Part shown: in pieces, positions 38,300 through 49,504 of the stretch
How positions within the stretch are numbered: the first letter of the stretch is position 1
How the letters are laid out: each line of letters starts with the position of its first letter
Position numbers and translations under genes: made by a program
The notes under the pieces: generated by a model
The model's input: the letters and a program-made list of their open reading frames with translations, nothing else
Databases searched by the model: none
Told to the model about the DNA's origin: nothing
From: Ceratotherium simum simum
Taxonomy: Eukaryota; Chordata; Mammalia; Perissodactyla; Rhinocerotidae
DNA: 64,000 nucleotides
NCBI RefSeq assembly: GCF_000283155.1
Contig: NW_004454156.1
Coordinates: 40,497,635 to 40,561,634, forward strand
Direction of reading: 5' to 3'

Positions 38300-38810
38300 A
38301 ATACTGAGTGACAATTTTGTGCTCATTTTGCACTAGGCACAGTCACATGCCCTACGAACAGAACTGTAGACAAGAAAACACCATCTCTTGGGCCGGCCCG
38401 TGGCTTAGCGGTTAAGTGCGCGCACTCCGCTGCTGGCGGCCCGGGGTTCGGATCCCAGGCGCGCACCGACGCACCGCTTCTCCGGCCATGCTGAGGCCGC
38501 GTCCCACATACAGCAACCAGAAGGTTGTGCAGCTATGACATACAACTATCTGCTGGGGCTTTGGGGGAAAAAAAAAAAAAAAAAAAAATCTAAAAAAAAA
38601 AAAAAAAAAAGAAAACACCATCTCTGCCCTGTGTAACTCACGGCCCAGCCAGAAGACCAAAAGGAACAGTGATTATAATTATTATAAGCATTTTGGAAAG
38701 AGGAGAATGGTGTGCAGTGGGGGCCCATCCCTATGGGATTTAGGGTATTAGGAAAGACCTCCCTGAGATCACGAACTTAATATCAGATCTGAAAGCTGAG
38801 GGAAATAAAT
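38300..38810 (-). mobile_element. L2 LINE fragment, reverse, split by an ERE
   Basis: gcactaggcacagtcacatg ... aagaaaacaccatctctgcc and gaaagacctccctgagatca look like reverse L2 either side of the ERE at 38389-38608. Confidence 0.55.
38389..38608 (+). mobile_element. Young ERE SINE with long exact target duplication
   Basis: tgggccggcccgtggcttag cggttaagtgcgcgcactcc head, ggttcggatcccaggcgcgc B-box region, 'acatacagcaaccagaagg' body, then two A runs. Many CpGs are retained. An exact 17 bp duplication, aagaaaacaccatctct, lies at 38372-38388 and 38609-38625. Confidence 0.95.
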
Positions 38811-39289
38811 AACACATAGGCCTGGCCCAAATGTCAGTGGTGAAACCTGCCACAAAGCCATTAAGAAGCAAAATGCAAACTGACTCGACTGATTCAGGAA
38901 TGACTTTTTCTAAAAGATCAGGTTCAGGAGGGTGGGGAAGAAATTACAATATAGTCTTAAATATATGTGTTCTATTGCTGATGCAGTATGATTTAATGCA
39001 TCCAGCAGAGACATTATCCTGTAAATCAGGAACAAAACATTGATGCCCATCATCACCACCATAACTTATGGCTGTTCTGGATGTTCTAGTCAACTTAGTG
39101 ATATGTGGAGGAGAGGTGTGCCCTGAGACAAGGCCGCTCCTACACTGCTCAGGGGAGTGTCCACGGGTACAGACTTTTCATAAAGCAACCGGCCGTATTT
39201 TAGGATCAAGCCCTAACAACACTCATAGCTGTTTGTGTTTTATCATTCCTAATCTAGGAAATTTTATGTTCAAATATGTCCACTGCAGT

Positions 39290-39467
39290 TGCCAATCAAC
39301 GTGGTAAAAAATAGAAACATCCTACCCATAAAACAACAAGCAATAGATGAAAATCATGGAATGTAATATGGTCATTCAAAACAACGTTTAAAAGACACTT
39401 TTAACGACATGGAATAATGCCTATGATGTAATGCCAAGTTAAAAAAAAAAAAAAAAAAAAAAAAAAA
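39290..39467 (+). mobile_element. Old L1 fragment ending in an A27 tract
   Basis: aatgtaatatggtcattcaa aacaacg ... ttttaacgacatggaataat gcctatgatgtaatgccaag tt resembles the L1 'cagccattaaaaatg...gacatggaaaaatgctcatga' region. 39441-39467 is 27 A. Confidence 0.6.
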
Positions 39468-39469
39468 CT

Positions 39470-41165
39470 CCCACTCTCTAGAACTCATTCCAATCAGCCT
39501 TGCACCTCCAGCTGTCCACTGAATCTGCTCTTGTCAGAGTCACCAGTGACCTGCAGGCTGCAAATCCAGTGCGCCTTCTCCCTCCTTGACCAAGAGCAGC
39601 ACTGGCCATAGTGGACAGTCCCTCCTTCCTCACCCCTTTCTTCCCTAGGCCGAGATGTCACACCCTGCCAGCCTTCTCCCCACCTTATTACCAACCTCTT
39701 AGTCTCCCTCTGGCTCTTCTTTCTCGTCCTCATCTCCAACTGTTGTAATTTCCCAGGGCTCCTTGGTCCTTGGACCCTTCTTCTGGTGATTTCATTCAGT
39801 CCCATGGCTTTGATTTCCATCTAGACTGTGCCCAAATTTTGATCTCAGGCCTTGTCCTCCTGTCTGAACTCCAGATTTCCATGTCCAAATGCCTCCTCGA
39901 CAGCTCCATGTGGATATCTAACTGGCTTCTCAAATTAAGCACATCGTGACTCCCCTCCTCCACCCCAAACTCCACATCCAGCTCCTCCTTAGCATTCATC
40001 TCTTTAAAAGTCACCTCCATTCACCAAGTTACTCAACAAGTGTATCAGTCCAGTAGGACTGCTGTAACAAGTACCACAAACCGGGCGGCTTAAATAACAG
40101 AAAGTCTATCTCGCAGTTCTAGAGGTTGGAAGTCTACAATCAAGGTGTCAGAGGGGTTGGTTTCTTCTGAGAGCTGTGAAAAAGAATCTGTCCCATTTCA
40201 CTCAAGCATTCCTTGGCTATCCCTGTGTCTTCACATGCCTTCCCTCTATGTGTGTCTGTGCGCAAACACCTCGTTTTTATAAGGACATCAGTCATATTGG
40301 ATTAGCATCCTCCCGACTCCAGGATGACCTCTTCTTAACTAATTACATCTGCAATGACCCTAATTCCAAAGAAGGTCGTATTCTGAGGCCCTGGGGGTTA
40401 AGACTTCAACATGTGAATTGGAACAGGGGCAATATTTCAACCCGTAAAACCAGTGGTCATCATATTTGACTCTTCTCTTTCTCTCATCCCACACATCCAC
40501 TCCATCTCCAAATCCTGCTGGCTCTACCTTTAAATACATCCTGAATCTAACTCTTTCTCACCACCTTCCCTCAAACCCTTCTCCCAGCTACCTCGTCCCT
40601 GCAGTCTGTTCTCATTAGGGCAGCCAGAGGGATCCTGTTAGAACCAAAATCAGATCACATCACTCCTCTGCTCCAAACCTTCCAAAGGCTTCCATCTCAG
40701 TGAAATGCAAAGCCCTTATTTCTGCAGCCTGCTAGTCTCTGCCACCTCTCCTTTGTCATTTCCTTGCACTCCTTGAGCACCTGTCACCCTGGCCCCCTTG
40801 CTAGTCCCTGGGCACACCACTCCTGTTTCCACTGTAAGGCCCTTGCACTGGCGATTGCCCACCTATAACCTTCTCCAGATGTTCACAGGCTACCCTTCTC
40901 CCGTCACTCAGCCTCCCTTGTGACTGTCCACTCCAAAACAGCAGCCTCTGGGCCTCGATTCCCTTCATCAGCCCCATTGTTCTTCAATGCACTTATTATC
41001 CCTACCCAACATTATATATTTATCTATTCACTGCCTGTTTCGCCCACTAAAATTTCAGCTTCACAGGGAGAGAGAGACTATTTTGGTCACTGCTTATTCC
41101 CTTGGGCCTAGAATAACGTCTGGCTCATAGAACATAATCAATAAATGTTGAATGAATGAACATGT
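39470..41165 (+). mobile_element. Long L2 LINE copy split by an LTR
   Basis: The L2 ORF end and 3' UTR run in order: tcagagtcaccagtgacctg, ttcattcagtcccatggctt, agctccatgtggatatctaa ctggc; then, after the LTR (40041-40452), tttgactcttctctttctct catccc, tcagatcacatcactcctct gctccaaacc, tgcacttattatccctaccc, and the terminal aatcaataaatgttgaatga atga. The reading frame is decayed. Confidence 0.85.
40041..40452 (-). mobile_element. Solo LTR, probably ERVL-MaLR type, reverse
   Basis: Starts tgtatcagtccagtaggact gctgtaac and includes ggcggcttaaataacagaaa, gtcttcacatgccttcc and taactaattacatctgcaat gaccct. This is the reverse of a MaLR-type LTR ending in ACTGATACA. It is inserted within the L2. 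Confidence 0.7.
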
Positions 41166-41731
41166 AAAGGCAAGCTGGAAGAAAAGATACTTAAATGCTA
41201 ACATGAATTACTTACCCATGAGTGGTGAAATTATTCAAGTTATTAATTTTTTGCTTACACCACATTATACTTTCCAGATTTTCTACAATGGCCTATTATT
41301 ACTTTCATAGTATAGCAAAAAACGTTAATTCATTCAATAGCTAGTTTAAACATACTTAAACTTTTAAGGGCTATAATTTCTACAATCTAAACAATATGTG
41401 AGACAGAGTAGCATACGCTAAACTCTATGATAACTGTACTATATTAGAACTTACATTATTTTTACTTTGAAACTTATTCCTAACATACTATGATTGGGTA
41501 ATAATATGTCTAGCACTATTATTAACATGTTTAATCTGTTTGAAAAACTGACTTCTTTTATTTTCATCAACCAAAAATGTTAAACAAGAGAAGCTTTTTC
41601 GAAAATCAGACCAATAAACAATAAGCTTTATAAGGCCAAAATTACTGCCAACTTGAGAATCAAGTATCTGAAATTTGGATTAAAATAAAGGGAAAAAAAG
41701 ACTAAGACAGAAAACATTATTTTGATTAGGG

Positions 41732-41972
41732 AGTGTCACCTGGTGGTACAGAGCCCACTGAAGCCAGGCAGCCCAAACCAAGCCCCAGCTCAGACACTGA
41801 CTGTGTGCCCTTGGGTATATTTCTATTACTTTTTTGCATCTCAGTTTTCCCATCTGTAAAATGGGAATGATAAAAATGAGGGTTTACATATGGATTAAAT
41901 GAATATATTCAAAGCACTTAGGACAGTGCCTGGTTCAGAGTAGCACTAGACAGGTGTCAGCTATTATTACCC
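41732..41972 (+). mobile_element. MIR SINE, nearly full length
   Basis: tgactgtgtgcccttgggta, tctcagttttcccatctgta aaatgggaatgataa and gcacttaggacagtgcctgg ttcagagtagca are in MIR order. Confidence 0.85.
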
Positions 41973-41974
41973 CA

Positions 41975-43520
41975 TGCACCAAATTCATCCCACATGTGCC
42001 CCAAAATAGCCTTTAAGGAAGCTTTTGAGAAGCAGGTCACATCTATATCTGGAGCAGAATTTTATTTCTACCATTGGAATTTTACATTTACCTGAAACAG
42101 TCTTTCACATTGAATCAAACATAATAAACTACCTTTTTTTCTTTCTTTCTCACACTTAATCATCCAGAATAAAACTGTGGTGGTGACAAAGTGACAGAGA
42201 ACATCATTAAGCTAAAATATTATGATTGGAAATATGAGTCTTGAGCATGAGAACAAACTAATTTTCTTAACTGAGTAAAGAATAATAGCTACATGAGTGA
42301 GACAGAGCCTTTCAAAATTCCATTTGATTTATTTTGACAGCATTTCTTAAGGTAAATTAAGGGTATTATGTGACCAAGGACGGGAACACCCTGGAAGACA
42401 TACAATCTAAGCGTGCCAGAGCCTTTCTTTTGCTAAAATAAAAACGTCACTCATGCCTGAGCATCCCTGTAGAAGACCAACAGCCGACAGGCTGTGGACA
42501 CAGCCCCGGCTACAGAGACCACAATAATTAGGCTCTTACACCCCAAAAGGGAGCAACAGTTGAAGCCTCACTATGAAATATATGGCCATTCCTCTAAATG
42601 GAAGGAAGCTGCAGAGCAGATGATGCTATTTGCAAACACTTAGTCCTCTGGCTACTAGCTCTGTTATTGTGAAATGTGATATAACCATTTTCAGAATTGA
42701 AGCTGAAATAGAACTGTGGACTTCAAGGGCCCATCAGCAAGCAGTTGAAAGGAATAAGCAAAGCTGTTTTCAAAACATTAATACACAAAATTAAAATTGT
42801 TTAAATAGCTTTTCTCGTTTCCAATATCCTTCTGAATGGAGAAATTATTCTAGTAAACATCATGAATGTAAAATGCTCCTTTTATCCATATACTGGGCCT
42901 AGCTTTCCATATGCATTTAAATTGGTTTTTACTTAATTGATCTCTAAGAGCCATTCCCTAATCTCTGATCATCTCAGAAGTAAAAAATGTGTAATCAGCA
43001 AAGAGAAATTTAAATAATTATTAAGAGCAGAAATTAACAAGAATTATCTTTCTGTTTGAAGTTGTCAACTTTAAAATAAATTAACTATCTCCATCTAAAA
43101 AACTATGCCAAACTTGTTAAATAATGGATGATGATGATACTAGGATGTTACTATTCCCAACTTCTTAATGTTTTTGTTTTCCAAGAAAATAAATGATCAT
43201 ATAAATTTTTAAAGATTTAATCCAAGTAATTCTTTTTACTGTTCAAAATATGTCATGAACAACCAACTTATCCTAATAGACTTTAGTCTCTGTTTTCCTA
43301 CAAAGAACTGCTAAATTTTCTGCTAATCAATTCTGGAAAAACATAAGAGAAAGAAAATAAGGAAACGACACAATTCTGGAAGTAGAGATTTTAATAAAGC
43401 CATGAAAAATACAATAATCACGAATCTCTCACAACTGCCTGTTTCCCAAATTGACTATGCAGTCATTTTACTCTCAAGCCACAATCCCCTAAAGATCATG
43501 TATTCCTAGTACCTATTTTT
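41975..43520. other. Repeat-poor unique intronic sequence
   Basis: About 1.5 kb with no recognised repeat or gene, bounded by a MIR and an ERE. It is AT-rich with evenly mixed composition. Confidence 0.5.
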
Positions 43521-43533
43521 TGTATTTTTCTTT

Positions 43534-43747
43534 TTTTTTTTTTAAAGATTTTATTTATTCAGTTTTTTACCCCCAAAGCCCCAGTAGATAGTTGTATATC
43601 ATAGGTTCACATCCTTCTAGTTGCTGTACGTGGGACTCGGCCTCGCGTTGGACGGAGAAGTGGTGCCTCGGGGCGCTCCCGGGATCCGAACCCGGGCCGC
43701 CAGCATCAGAGCGCGCGCACTTAACCGCTAAGCCACGGAGCCGGCCC
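43534..43747 (-). mobile_element. Young ERE SINE, reverse orientation
   Basis: Runs from a T tract (tail) through acccccaaagccccagtaga tagttgtatatcatagg and cgggatccgaacccgggccg cc to gctaagccacggagccggcc. CpG-rich. The exact duplication tgtatttttcttt lies at 43521-43533 and 43748-43760. Confidence 0.94.
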
Positions 43748-43866
43748 TGTATTTTTCTTTGATTTCTTCCTATTATTTGTCATCACCAGCTCATACCACG
43801 ATTAGGGGCAGACTTCTGTGGAGTGAGAATGAGGAAGAAAGAGAAAAAAAGACTATTGTGGTTCTT

Positions 43867-44365
43867 TGTGGTAGCTAATCTCTAAAGATGGTCCCAAATC
43901 CACCCCTCCCTATCAGCACATGGTGCCCCCCCATCAAAATGTGGAGCTTTTGTTCCCTCCCCCTTGAATCTGAGCTGGGACTACGACTGTTCTACCAAGG
44001 AAATGCAGAAGTGCCATTCTGAGACCACCAAGCCCAGGCATTAAAAAGGGCAGGAAGCAACACTTTTTCCCTCTTGGAACCTAGCCGCCACATTATGGGG
44101 AAGCCCAAGTGTGGTGAAGAGTCCCATATGGAAGAGAACTGAGGCCCCCAACCAAAAAAGCCAGTATCAACTTGCCAGCCACGTGAGTGTTCTATGTTCA
44201 AAGTAAATCCACTCGTAAGCTCCCCAAGCTGATGCCACGTGGTACAGAGACAAGCCGTCTCTACTGAGCCCTGCCAAACTGCAAAATCACAAGTAAATGG
44301 CGGTGTTTGTTTTAAGCCACTAAGTATTAGGATAATTTGTCTTGCAGGAATAAATAGCTGAAACA
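43867..44365 (+). mobile_element. Solo LTR, probably MaLR/ERVL type
   Basis: TGTGGTAGCTAATCTCTAAA start and ...AATAGCTGAAACA end, with ccccttgaatctgagctggg near the start and gttttaagccactaagtatt aggataatttgt near the end. Family resemblance is clear, subfamily not. Confidence 0.7.
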
Positions 44366-44369
44366 GTCT

Positions 44370-45070
44370 TCCTGAACAAGTCATCATGTCTCATTCCATG
44401 GTGTCTGCTAATTTTACCATGCCAAGTTACCCTGCATTAACACTTAAAACTGTGGTTGTGTACTCAAGTCTTCAAAATAAAAATCAGCATAGATGTGATT
44501 AATAACCTCCTGAAGCCTACGAAGCAGAGAGACGACTCAGCACAGGCTTCCATATCTATGCATTTTCAAGCATTGAATATGACCAAAGACAAAGCCAGCC
44601 CTCCAGTGATTTCCTGACCAAGTTACCGAATACAGAAAAATACTCATCTTTGATAATACTAGCCACACTGAATACCATTTTACAAATTTTGTTGTATATT
44701 CTACCACAATTTTTGAAATAAATAACACTGAACTGTACACTTTCAATGAGTGAATTATACGGTATGTAAATATCTCAATAAAGCACCTCCAACAAGGGTC
44801 TCTACCTTGCAAACAGCCCAGGTCATCTTTGAACAGCTCTATCTTCAAAAGACTTTTCCTCACATGGAGGTAAAATCTGCCTGCCCACAGCTTCCATTCA
44901 CTGACTCCCCTTTGCACACTATTTGAAGAAAGCTCTACCATCCTGCCTGTGACTTCTTTTCTCCTGACTCAGTAGACCCATTCCTGAGCTACTCCTCACG
45001 TAGGCACTGTTTCAAGTTCCTCCATCACCTGGCTGCACAGCTCTGAGTATATTCCAGTATGTCCCAGTGT
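44370..45070. other. Unique intronic sequence
   Basis: No gene or repeat is recognised. A 134-codon minus-strand open frame at 44537-44941 shows no protein similarity I know. Confidence 0.4.
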
Positions 45071-45074
45071 TGGA

Positions 45075-45215
45075 GAAGAGCATGAGCTCTAGAGTCAGAA
45101 TGCCTAGGTTTATTCTGAGCTCCTTCACTTACTAACCACATGACCTTTAGCAAGTTATTTAACACTTTTTAAGCTTCAATTTCAACATCTGTAAAATGAA
45201 GATAGTAGAAAGAAG
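45075..45215 (+). mobile_element. MIR SINE
   Basis: agagcatgagctctagagtc agaatgcctaggtttat ... taaccacatgacctttagca agttatttaac ... catctgtaaaatgaaga. Confidence 0.85.
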
Positions 45216-45643
45216 CCTCATCTTTGGAGAAGAGCAAGGCAGAGAGTTAAATCAGTGGGTGAGATGAAAATCACATGCAGTCAAAGTGACTCTTGCAAAT
45301 CTACCTAGTTCGGCCAACATACTGTCTCTCAAAATGTCTTTCTGCCTCTGAACAGGTCACTGTTTCTTTGTTTAAACACGCTCTCTCTCCCTCTGCCAAG
45401 CACAAGCAGTAACTCAAGCTCATTCAGTGCATGAACGATGCAACTCTGCTATGACAGAATCGACCTCAGTATTAAGCAACTAGCACACGGTGTGAAATCC
45501 AGAAAGCCCACCAAAATTATTAGCTTTTGTTATTCTATCTATTGTGATTCTAGGAGGGAAGGACAAAATCTAATGTTTCAAAAGCGGTCAGCCAGGTGAG
45601 GAATAGCGCAGACACACAAGTGGGACAGTGCTAGGGATGGTTT
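45216..45643. other. Unique intronic sequence
   Basis: No gene or recognised repeat is seen. Confidence 0.4.
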
Positions 45644-45779
45644 TTTAAATGTCACGCCAGGACCTCTTTTTATGTTTTTGATCATCTTCCACTTCCTTCA
45701 GTGGGCAGGATATTTAAATGTCACGCCAGGACCTCTTTTTGTTTTTGATCATCTTCCACTTCCTTCAGTGGGCAGGATA
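45644..45779. repeat. Tandem duplication, two 67-69 bp units
   Basis: Unit 1 (45644-45712) and unit 2 (45713-45779) both begin tttaaatgtcacgccaggac and end cttcagtgggcaggata. The only difference seen is a 2 bp indel (ctctttttatg versus ctctttttg). It does not resemble a known repeat. Confidence 0.95.
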
Positions 45780-45789
45780 ATCCACCCCC

Positions 45790-46630
45790 AAGAGCACTGT
45801 AGAGAAGAGACTCTGGTCCTACCCTTCCAGGGGCTTCCCTTCACACTCACCTGGAAGTACTCATCCTAATTCTCAGACTGCTCCAGACCATCTTCACAGG
45901 CAGAGCAGGGCAAAGTGGTTTTGCCTGACCCCATCCCACCAAACATTAAACACACATTTTCTTTTCACCATCCCACCGACACCCGCCCCACCACCTGCAC
46001 AAATGTAATCACCTTATTAACTAAACCTCTGCATTTGTCGGAGGGTAGTTAGCAGGGTCGCCCGGGGGTACTGTTGAAAACTGAAATATATTCCACCACA
46101 GAGCTGAACCACTACAGAGGTTAAGAAGCTCAAGGGCTATTTATTTGCAATGTTACCATAATTATAGTCATTTGCCTGGTCAAAATGCTCGACAACTGAG
46201 GGGGATTTCCCACCAGTGACTGGTGATAACCTCTGACCCAGACAGCAGGGACCACGAGCCTGTGTCCACTTGGCCACTGGGAGGACACCTCTCTCTGCCT
46301 CATCACGCAGATCCTTGTCACTGCCACAACTCCTTCTGGCAGGTTCTGTGTGATGAGTGGCAAGGGAACACACTGTGCAATGCACTTTCCTGTAGAAACC
46401 AGGCTGTAAACTGTTGTCACGGGTGAGCCTACCAAAACCTAATGAGTACCTACAGGACTGAGCCATAATCCTAATTGACACTGAGTTCTTCATACCACTC
46501 ACTATTTACTCTTCAGGCAAGACATTTCCTTTCCTCATCTACTTTAACACCAAAAGAAGGACAACCCAATGAGAAATTACATCTAGCAGGAGAATTGGGC
46601 CCAGGTGTATCAACATTGTTTAATCTTAAG
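45790..46630. other. Unique intronic sequence
   Basis: No gene or clear repeat is seen. The overlapping short open frames at 46130-46502 have no recognisable features. Confidence 0.4.
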
Positions 46631-46633
46631 GCA

Positions 46634-46796
46634 ATGGCTCTAAGTATGGTCCCTAGACCAACAGCATCAGCATCACCTGCCATCTTACTAGAAATGCAAG
46701 TTCTCATGCCCCACCTCAGACATGCAGAGCCCAGAAATCTGTGCTTTAACAACAACTCCAGGTGATTCTGATGCATGACAAATTTTGAGAGCCACA
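46634..46796 (-). mobile_element. MER5A-type hAT element
   Basis: gtccctagaccaacagcatc agcatcacctgcc ... taacaacaactccaggtgat tctgatgca ... ttttgagagccacag. Confidence 0.85.
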
Positions 46797-47269
46797 GTCA
46801 TATTTGAGAGTCACTATCTTAAGACACTATGATTTGTGCAAAGGGCATTTCTGGGGTGGCGAGCATTCATTAGCTGCAAAGTAGTCTGGTACTTGGGGCA
46901 AACAAAAGGTGAGTCGGGCAATCCCATAATATGAGTGGGGTCAGGGTCATTCAGGACAGTAAACATCAAGGCCAGGTGTGAAGCAGCTCAGGGACTGAAG
47001 GTCAAAGTGACAGGAAGGATGGGTGGTCACAAGGCAGAGAAGCTGTCCTGAACTGTGACTTGAAAGGTGAGAACAGTGCCAACTTCAGAGAGGCCCTGCA
47101 TCAATGGACAGCCATGAATCGTTTTCAAAATTTTATAAAGTTAAATCTTCTCTTCAACACAGTTTTACACTGAAGCTTAATATATGAAACAGATAAAGCA
47201 GGGGGAGTGTTTGAGCCACCTGCCTCCTTGCTTCTCCTCTCACCTCTCCCTCATGGTAGCCCCTGATAT

Positions 47270-47420
47270 ACTGTGGTGGAATCCTGAGGGTTTGTGAGAG
47301 CACAGTTTGAAAAGCACAGATTATTCATTAAACATGCTGATTCCAGGGCCCCACCAGCCCTACTGAATACAAGAGCTGGGACGGGGCCTAAGACCTGCAT
47401 TTTCCAGTTTCTCCAGGTAA
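47270..47420 (+). mobile_element. hAT element fragment (MER5-like)
   Basis: Diverged: gctgattccagggccccacc agccctactgaata and ctgcattttccagtttctcc aggtaatcctgatgatcagc. Confidence 0.6.
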
Positions 47421-47449
47421 TCCTGATGATCAGCCAGATCAGAGCCTTC

Positions 47450-47632
47450 GAGCAGTGCTTGTCTCAGAGTAGGGCCCTAGACTTCTACATCAGAATCATC
47501 AGCGAGTTCGTTAAGCACACAAATTCCTGGGCCCTTCCCAAGCCCTACTGATGCTGCACCTCTGGAGTAGAGCCCAGGAATCTGCATTGTTAAGGTGGTT
47601 CTTGTGTGCACCAGGTGTGAGAAGCACTGTAT
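47450..47632 (+). mobile_element. MER5A-like hAT element
   Basis: cagtgcttgtctcagagtag ... acatcagaatcatcagcgag ... aagcacacaaattcctgggc cc ... aatctgcattgttaaggtgg ... gtgtgagaagcactg. Confidence 0.78.
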
Positions 47633-47964
47633 CTGAGGACAGATAACGGACTCCATCCCTCCAATTTCCACACCCCCATGCAAATCTGTGTTGTCTCTCC
47701 ATCCCCCACCCCCCTTATCTCTCTCTCTCAATCATCTCTCACACTCTTATCTGAAAATATAAAGAGAACTTATCCTTCCTGATGTCTTCAGGCAGGGAGC
47801 CTTCTGGGCCAGCCCCTGGGCCTTCACTCCCAGAGTCTGGGTGTCTAGTCACATTCTGGGATGCTGGAGAGCAGGAAGGAGGCATGTCTTGTGGCCCTGA
47901 CCCCGTTTCACAGTCTTATCCCTTATATGTGAGAACAGGACTGCTGACAACTAGGCACCAAGGC

Positions 47965-48388
47965 TTTGACAGTTGGGTCTCAAAAATGGTTTGTGCGATT
48001 AGAATCACCTGAGGAACTTTAAAAATTAGATATCTTGGGCCGGGCCCGTGGCTTAGCGGTTAAGTGCACGCGCTCCACTGCTGGCGGCCCGGGGTTCGGA
48101 TCCTGGGCACCGACGCACCGCTTGTCTGGCCATGCTGAGGCCGCGTCCCACATACAGCAACTAGAAGGATGTGCAGCTATGACATACAACTATCTACTGG
48201 GGCTTTGGGGGAAAAAATAAATAAGTAAAATTTAAAAATAAAATAAAAATAATAAAAAAAAATTAGATATCTAGGCCTCGTGTGACCCCACAGTTTCTGC
48301 CTTAATTGCGTTGGGTGGAGGCAGGGCATCAGTATTTTTTAAAGGCCTCTTGGATTATAATGCACAACCAGAGAAGAAAACCACTGTC
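47965..48388 (+). mobile_element. MER20-like hAT element split by an ERE
   Basis: gattagaatcacctgaggaa cttt before the ERE, and gggcatcagtattttttaaa ggc ... gaagaaaaccactg after it. Together they form one MER20-like element. Confidence 0.75.
48036..48257 (+). mobile_element. Young ERE SINE nested in MER20
   Basis: tgggccgggcccgtggctta gcggttaag head, ggttcggatcctgggc, acatacagcaactagaagga body, and an A-rich taaata-type tail. An exact 15 bp duplication, aaaaattagatatct, lies at 48021-48035 and 48258-48272. Confidence 0.95.
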
Positions 48389-48537
48389 TAGAGCAGGGCT
48401 TCTCAAATGTGCATACGCACAGATCTTGTTAAAATGAAGATTTTGATTCAGTAGGCAGAGATGGGGCTTGAGGCCCTGCTTTTTCAACAAGCTCGCAGAT
48501 GCTGAAGTGCTGGTCCATGGATCACATTTTGAGCAGT
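48389..48537 (+). mobile_element. hAT element fragment (MER5-like)
   Basis: gagcagggcttctcaaatgt, attttgattcagtaggcaga, caacaagctcgcagatgctg and gtccatggatcacattttga. Confidence 0.68.
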
Positions 48538-48544
48538 AAGTATC

Positions 48545-48720
48545 TCGTGGTTCTCAAACTAGAATCACCTGAAAGGCTTGTTAAAACACAAATTACTGGG
48601 CCCACTCCTACAGTTTCTAAGTCAATATGGCTTGAGTGGGGCCCCCAAATTTGCATTTCTAACAAGTTCTCAGGCAATGTTCATGCTGATGATTGAGGGA
48701 CCACACTTTGAGAACCATGG
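48545..48720 (+). mobile_element. MER5A hAT element
   Basis: ggttctcaaactagaatcac ctgaaaggcttgttaaaaca ... tttgcatttctaacaagttc ... gggaccacactttgagaacc atgg. This is a close MER5A match. Confidence 0.9.
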
Positions 48721-48721
48721 A

Positions 48722-48890
48722 GGCCATGGTTTTTAAACATTAGTGTACAGTAAAACAGTTTGGGGAGCTTTCAAAAACAGAGGTCGCCAGGCCTAACTGT
48801 ATAATTCTTAGACCCAGGGAGGAGCCCAAGAATATCAGCTCGACAAGCTTCTCAAGGGACTAGTGTGGTCACCCAGGCCAGGGACAACAT
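48722..48890 (+). mobile_element. hAT element (MER20-like), diverged
   Basis: ggtttttaaacattagtgta, gtttggggagctttcaaaaa cagaggtcgccaggccta and aagcttctcaagggactag. Confidence 0.6.
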
Positions 48891-48899
48891 TCAGGTCTA

Positions 48900-49220
48900 G
48901 AATTTGCATCCTGCAAATGCAGTAAGCATTTCTGCTACTGACAGCAAACTTGACTGGAAACAGAGTCTGAATATCATAAATGCACTTCATAAAGTGCCAC
49001 CACCACACACCTAAGACACGCTCTCTCATAAACCACTGCCAGGTCCAACAGAAGAAAGAGAAGAAGGCCACTTGGAGCTAGAAAAGTTCCAAAGAACTAC
49101 TAGGCTTCCTGGGAGCCTTTTCTCCAGGGTTCCAAACCTAACCCATGGGGTTAGAAAAGAAGACACCACTACAGAAGCTTTTCTCGGGAACGATATCTGT
49201 ATGTATAAGGGAAAGCAACA
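48900..49220. other. Unique intronic sequence
   Basis: No gene or recognised repeat is seen. Confidence 0.35.
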
Positions 49221-49224
49221 CAGC

Positions 49225-49425
49225 ATGGTAGTTCATTGCACAGGTGTTAGATTCAGAAGACTCAGGTTAGGATTCTGGCCAAGCTCAGCAGGCCTCAATT
49301 TTCTCATCTCTAAAATGGGAGAAATGATACCTCCTTTGGAGGTTGTTGAAAGGACAGGACATAATGTATGTTACGTACTTAGCAGAGGGCTGACGCTCAG
49401 TAAAATCACAAATACATGACACTAC
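49225..49425 (+). mobile_element. MIR SINE
   Basis: ggtagttcattgcacaggtg ttagattcagaagac ... caattttctcatctctaaaa tgggagaaatgatacctcc ... tgacgctcagtaaa. Confidence 0.75.
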
Positions 49426-49504
49426 TGATAGTAGAGCCATAAAATCTTAGAGCTGGAAGGGACCTTGATGATTAGCCTTCAGCCAATAAAAGAAATTTAA
49501 AGAC

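Noticed and set aside
44537..44941. 134-codon minus-strand open frame (and similar ones at 35986-36351 and 59246-59650)
   Set aside because: No recognisable domain, no start or splice context, no coding-like composition. Frames of this length occur by chance in 64 kb.
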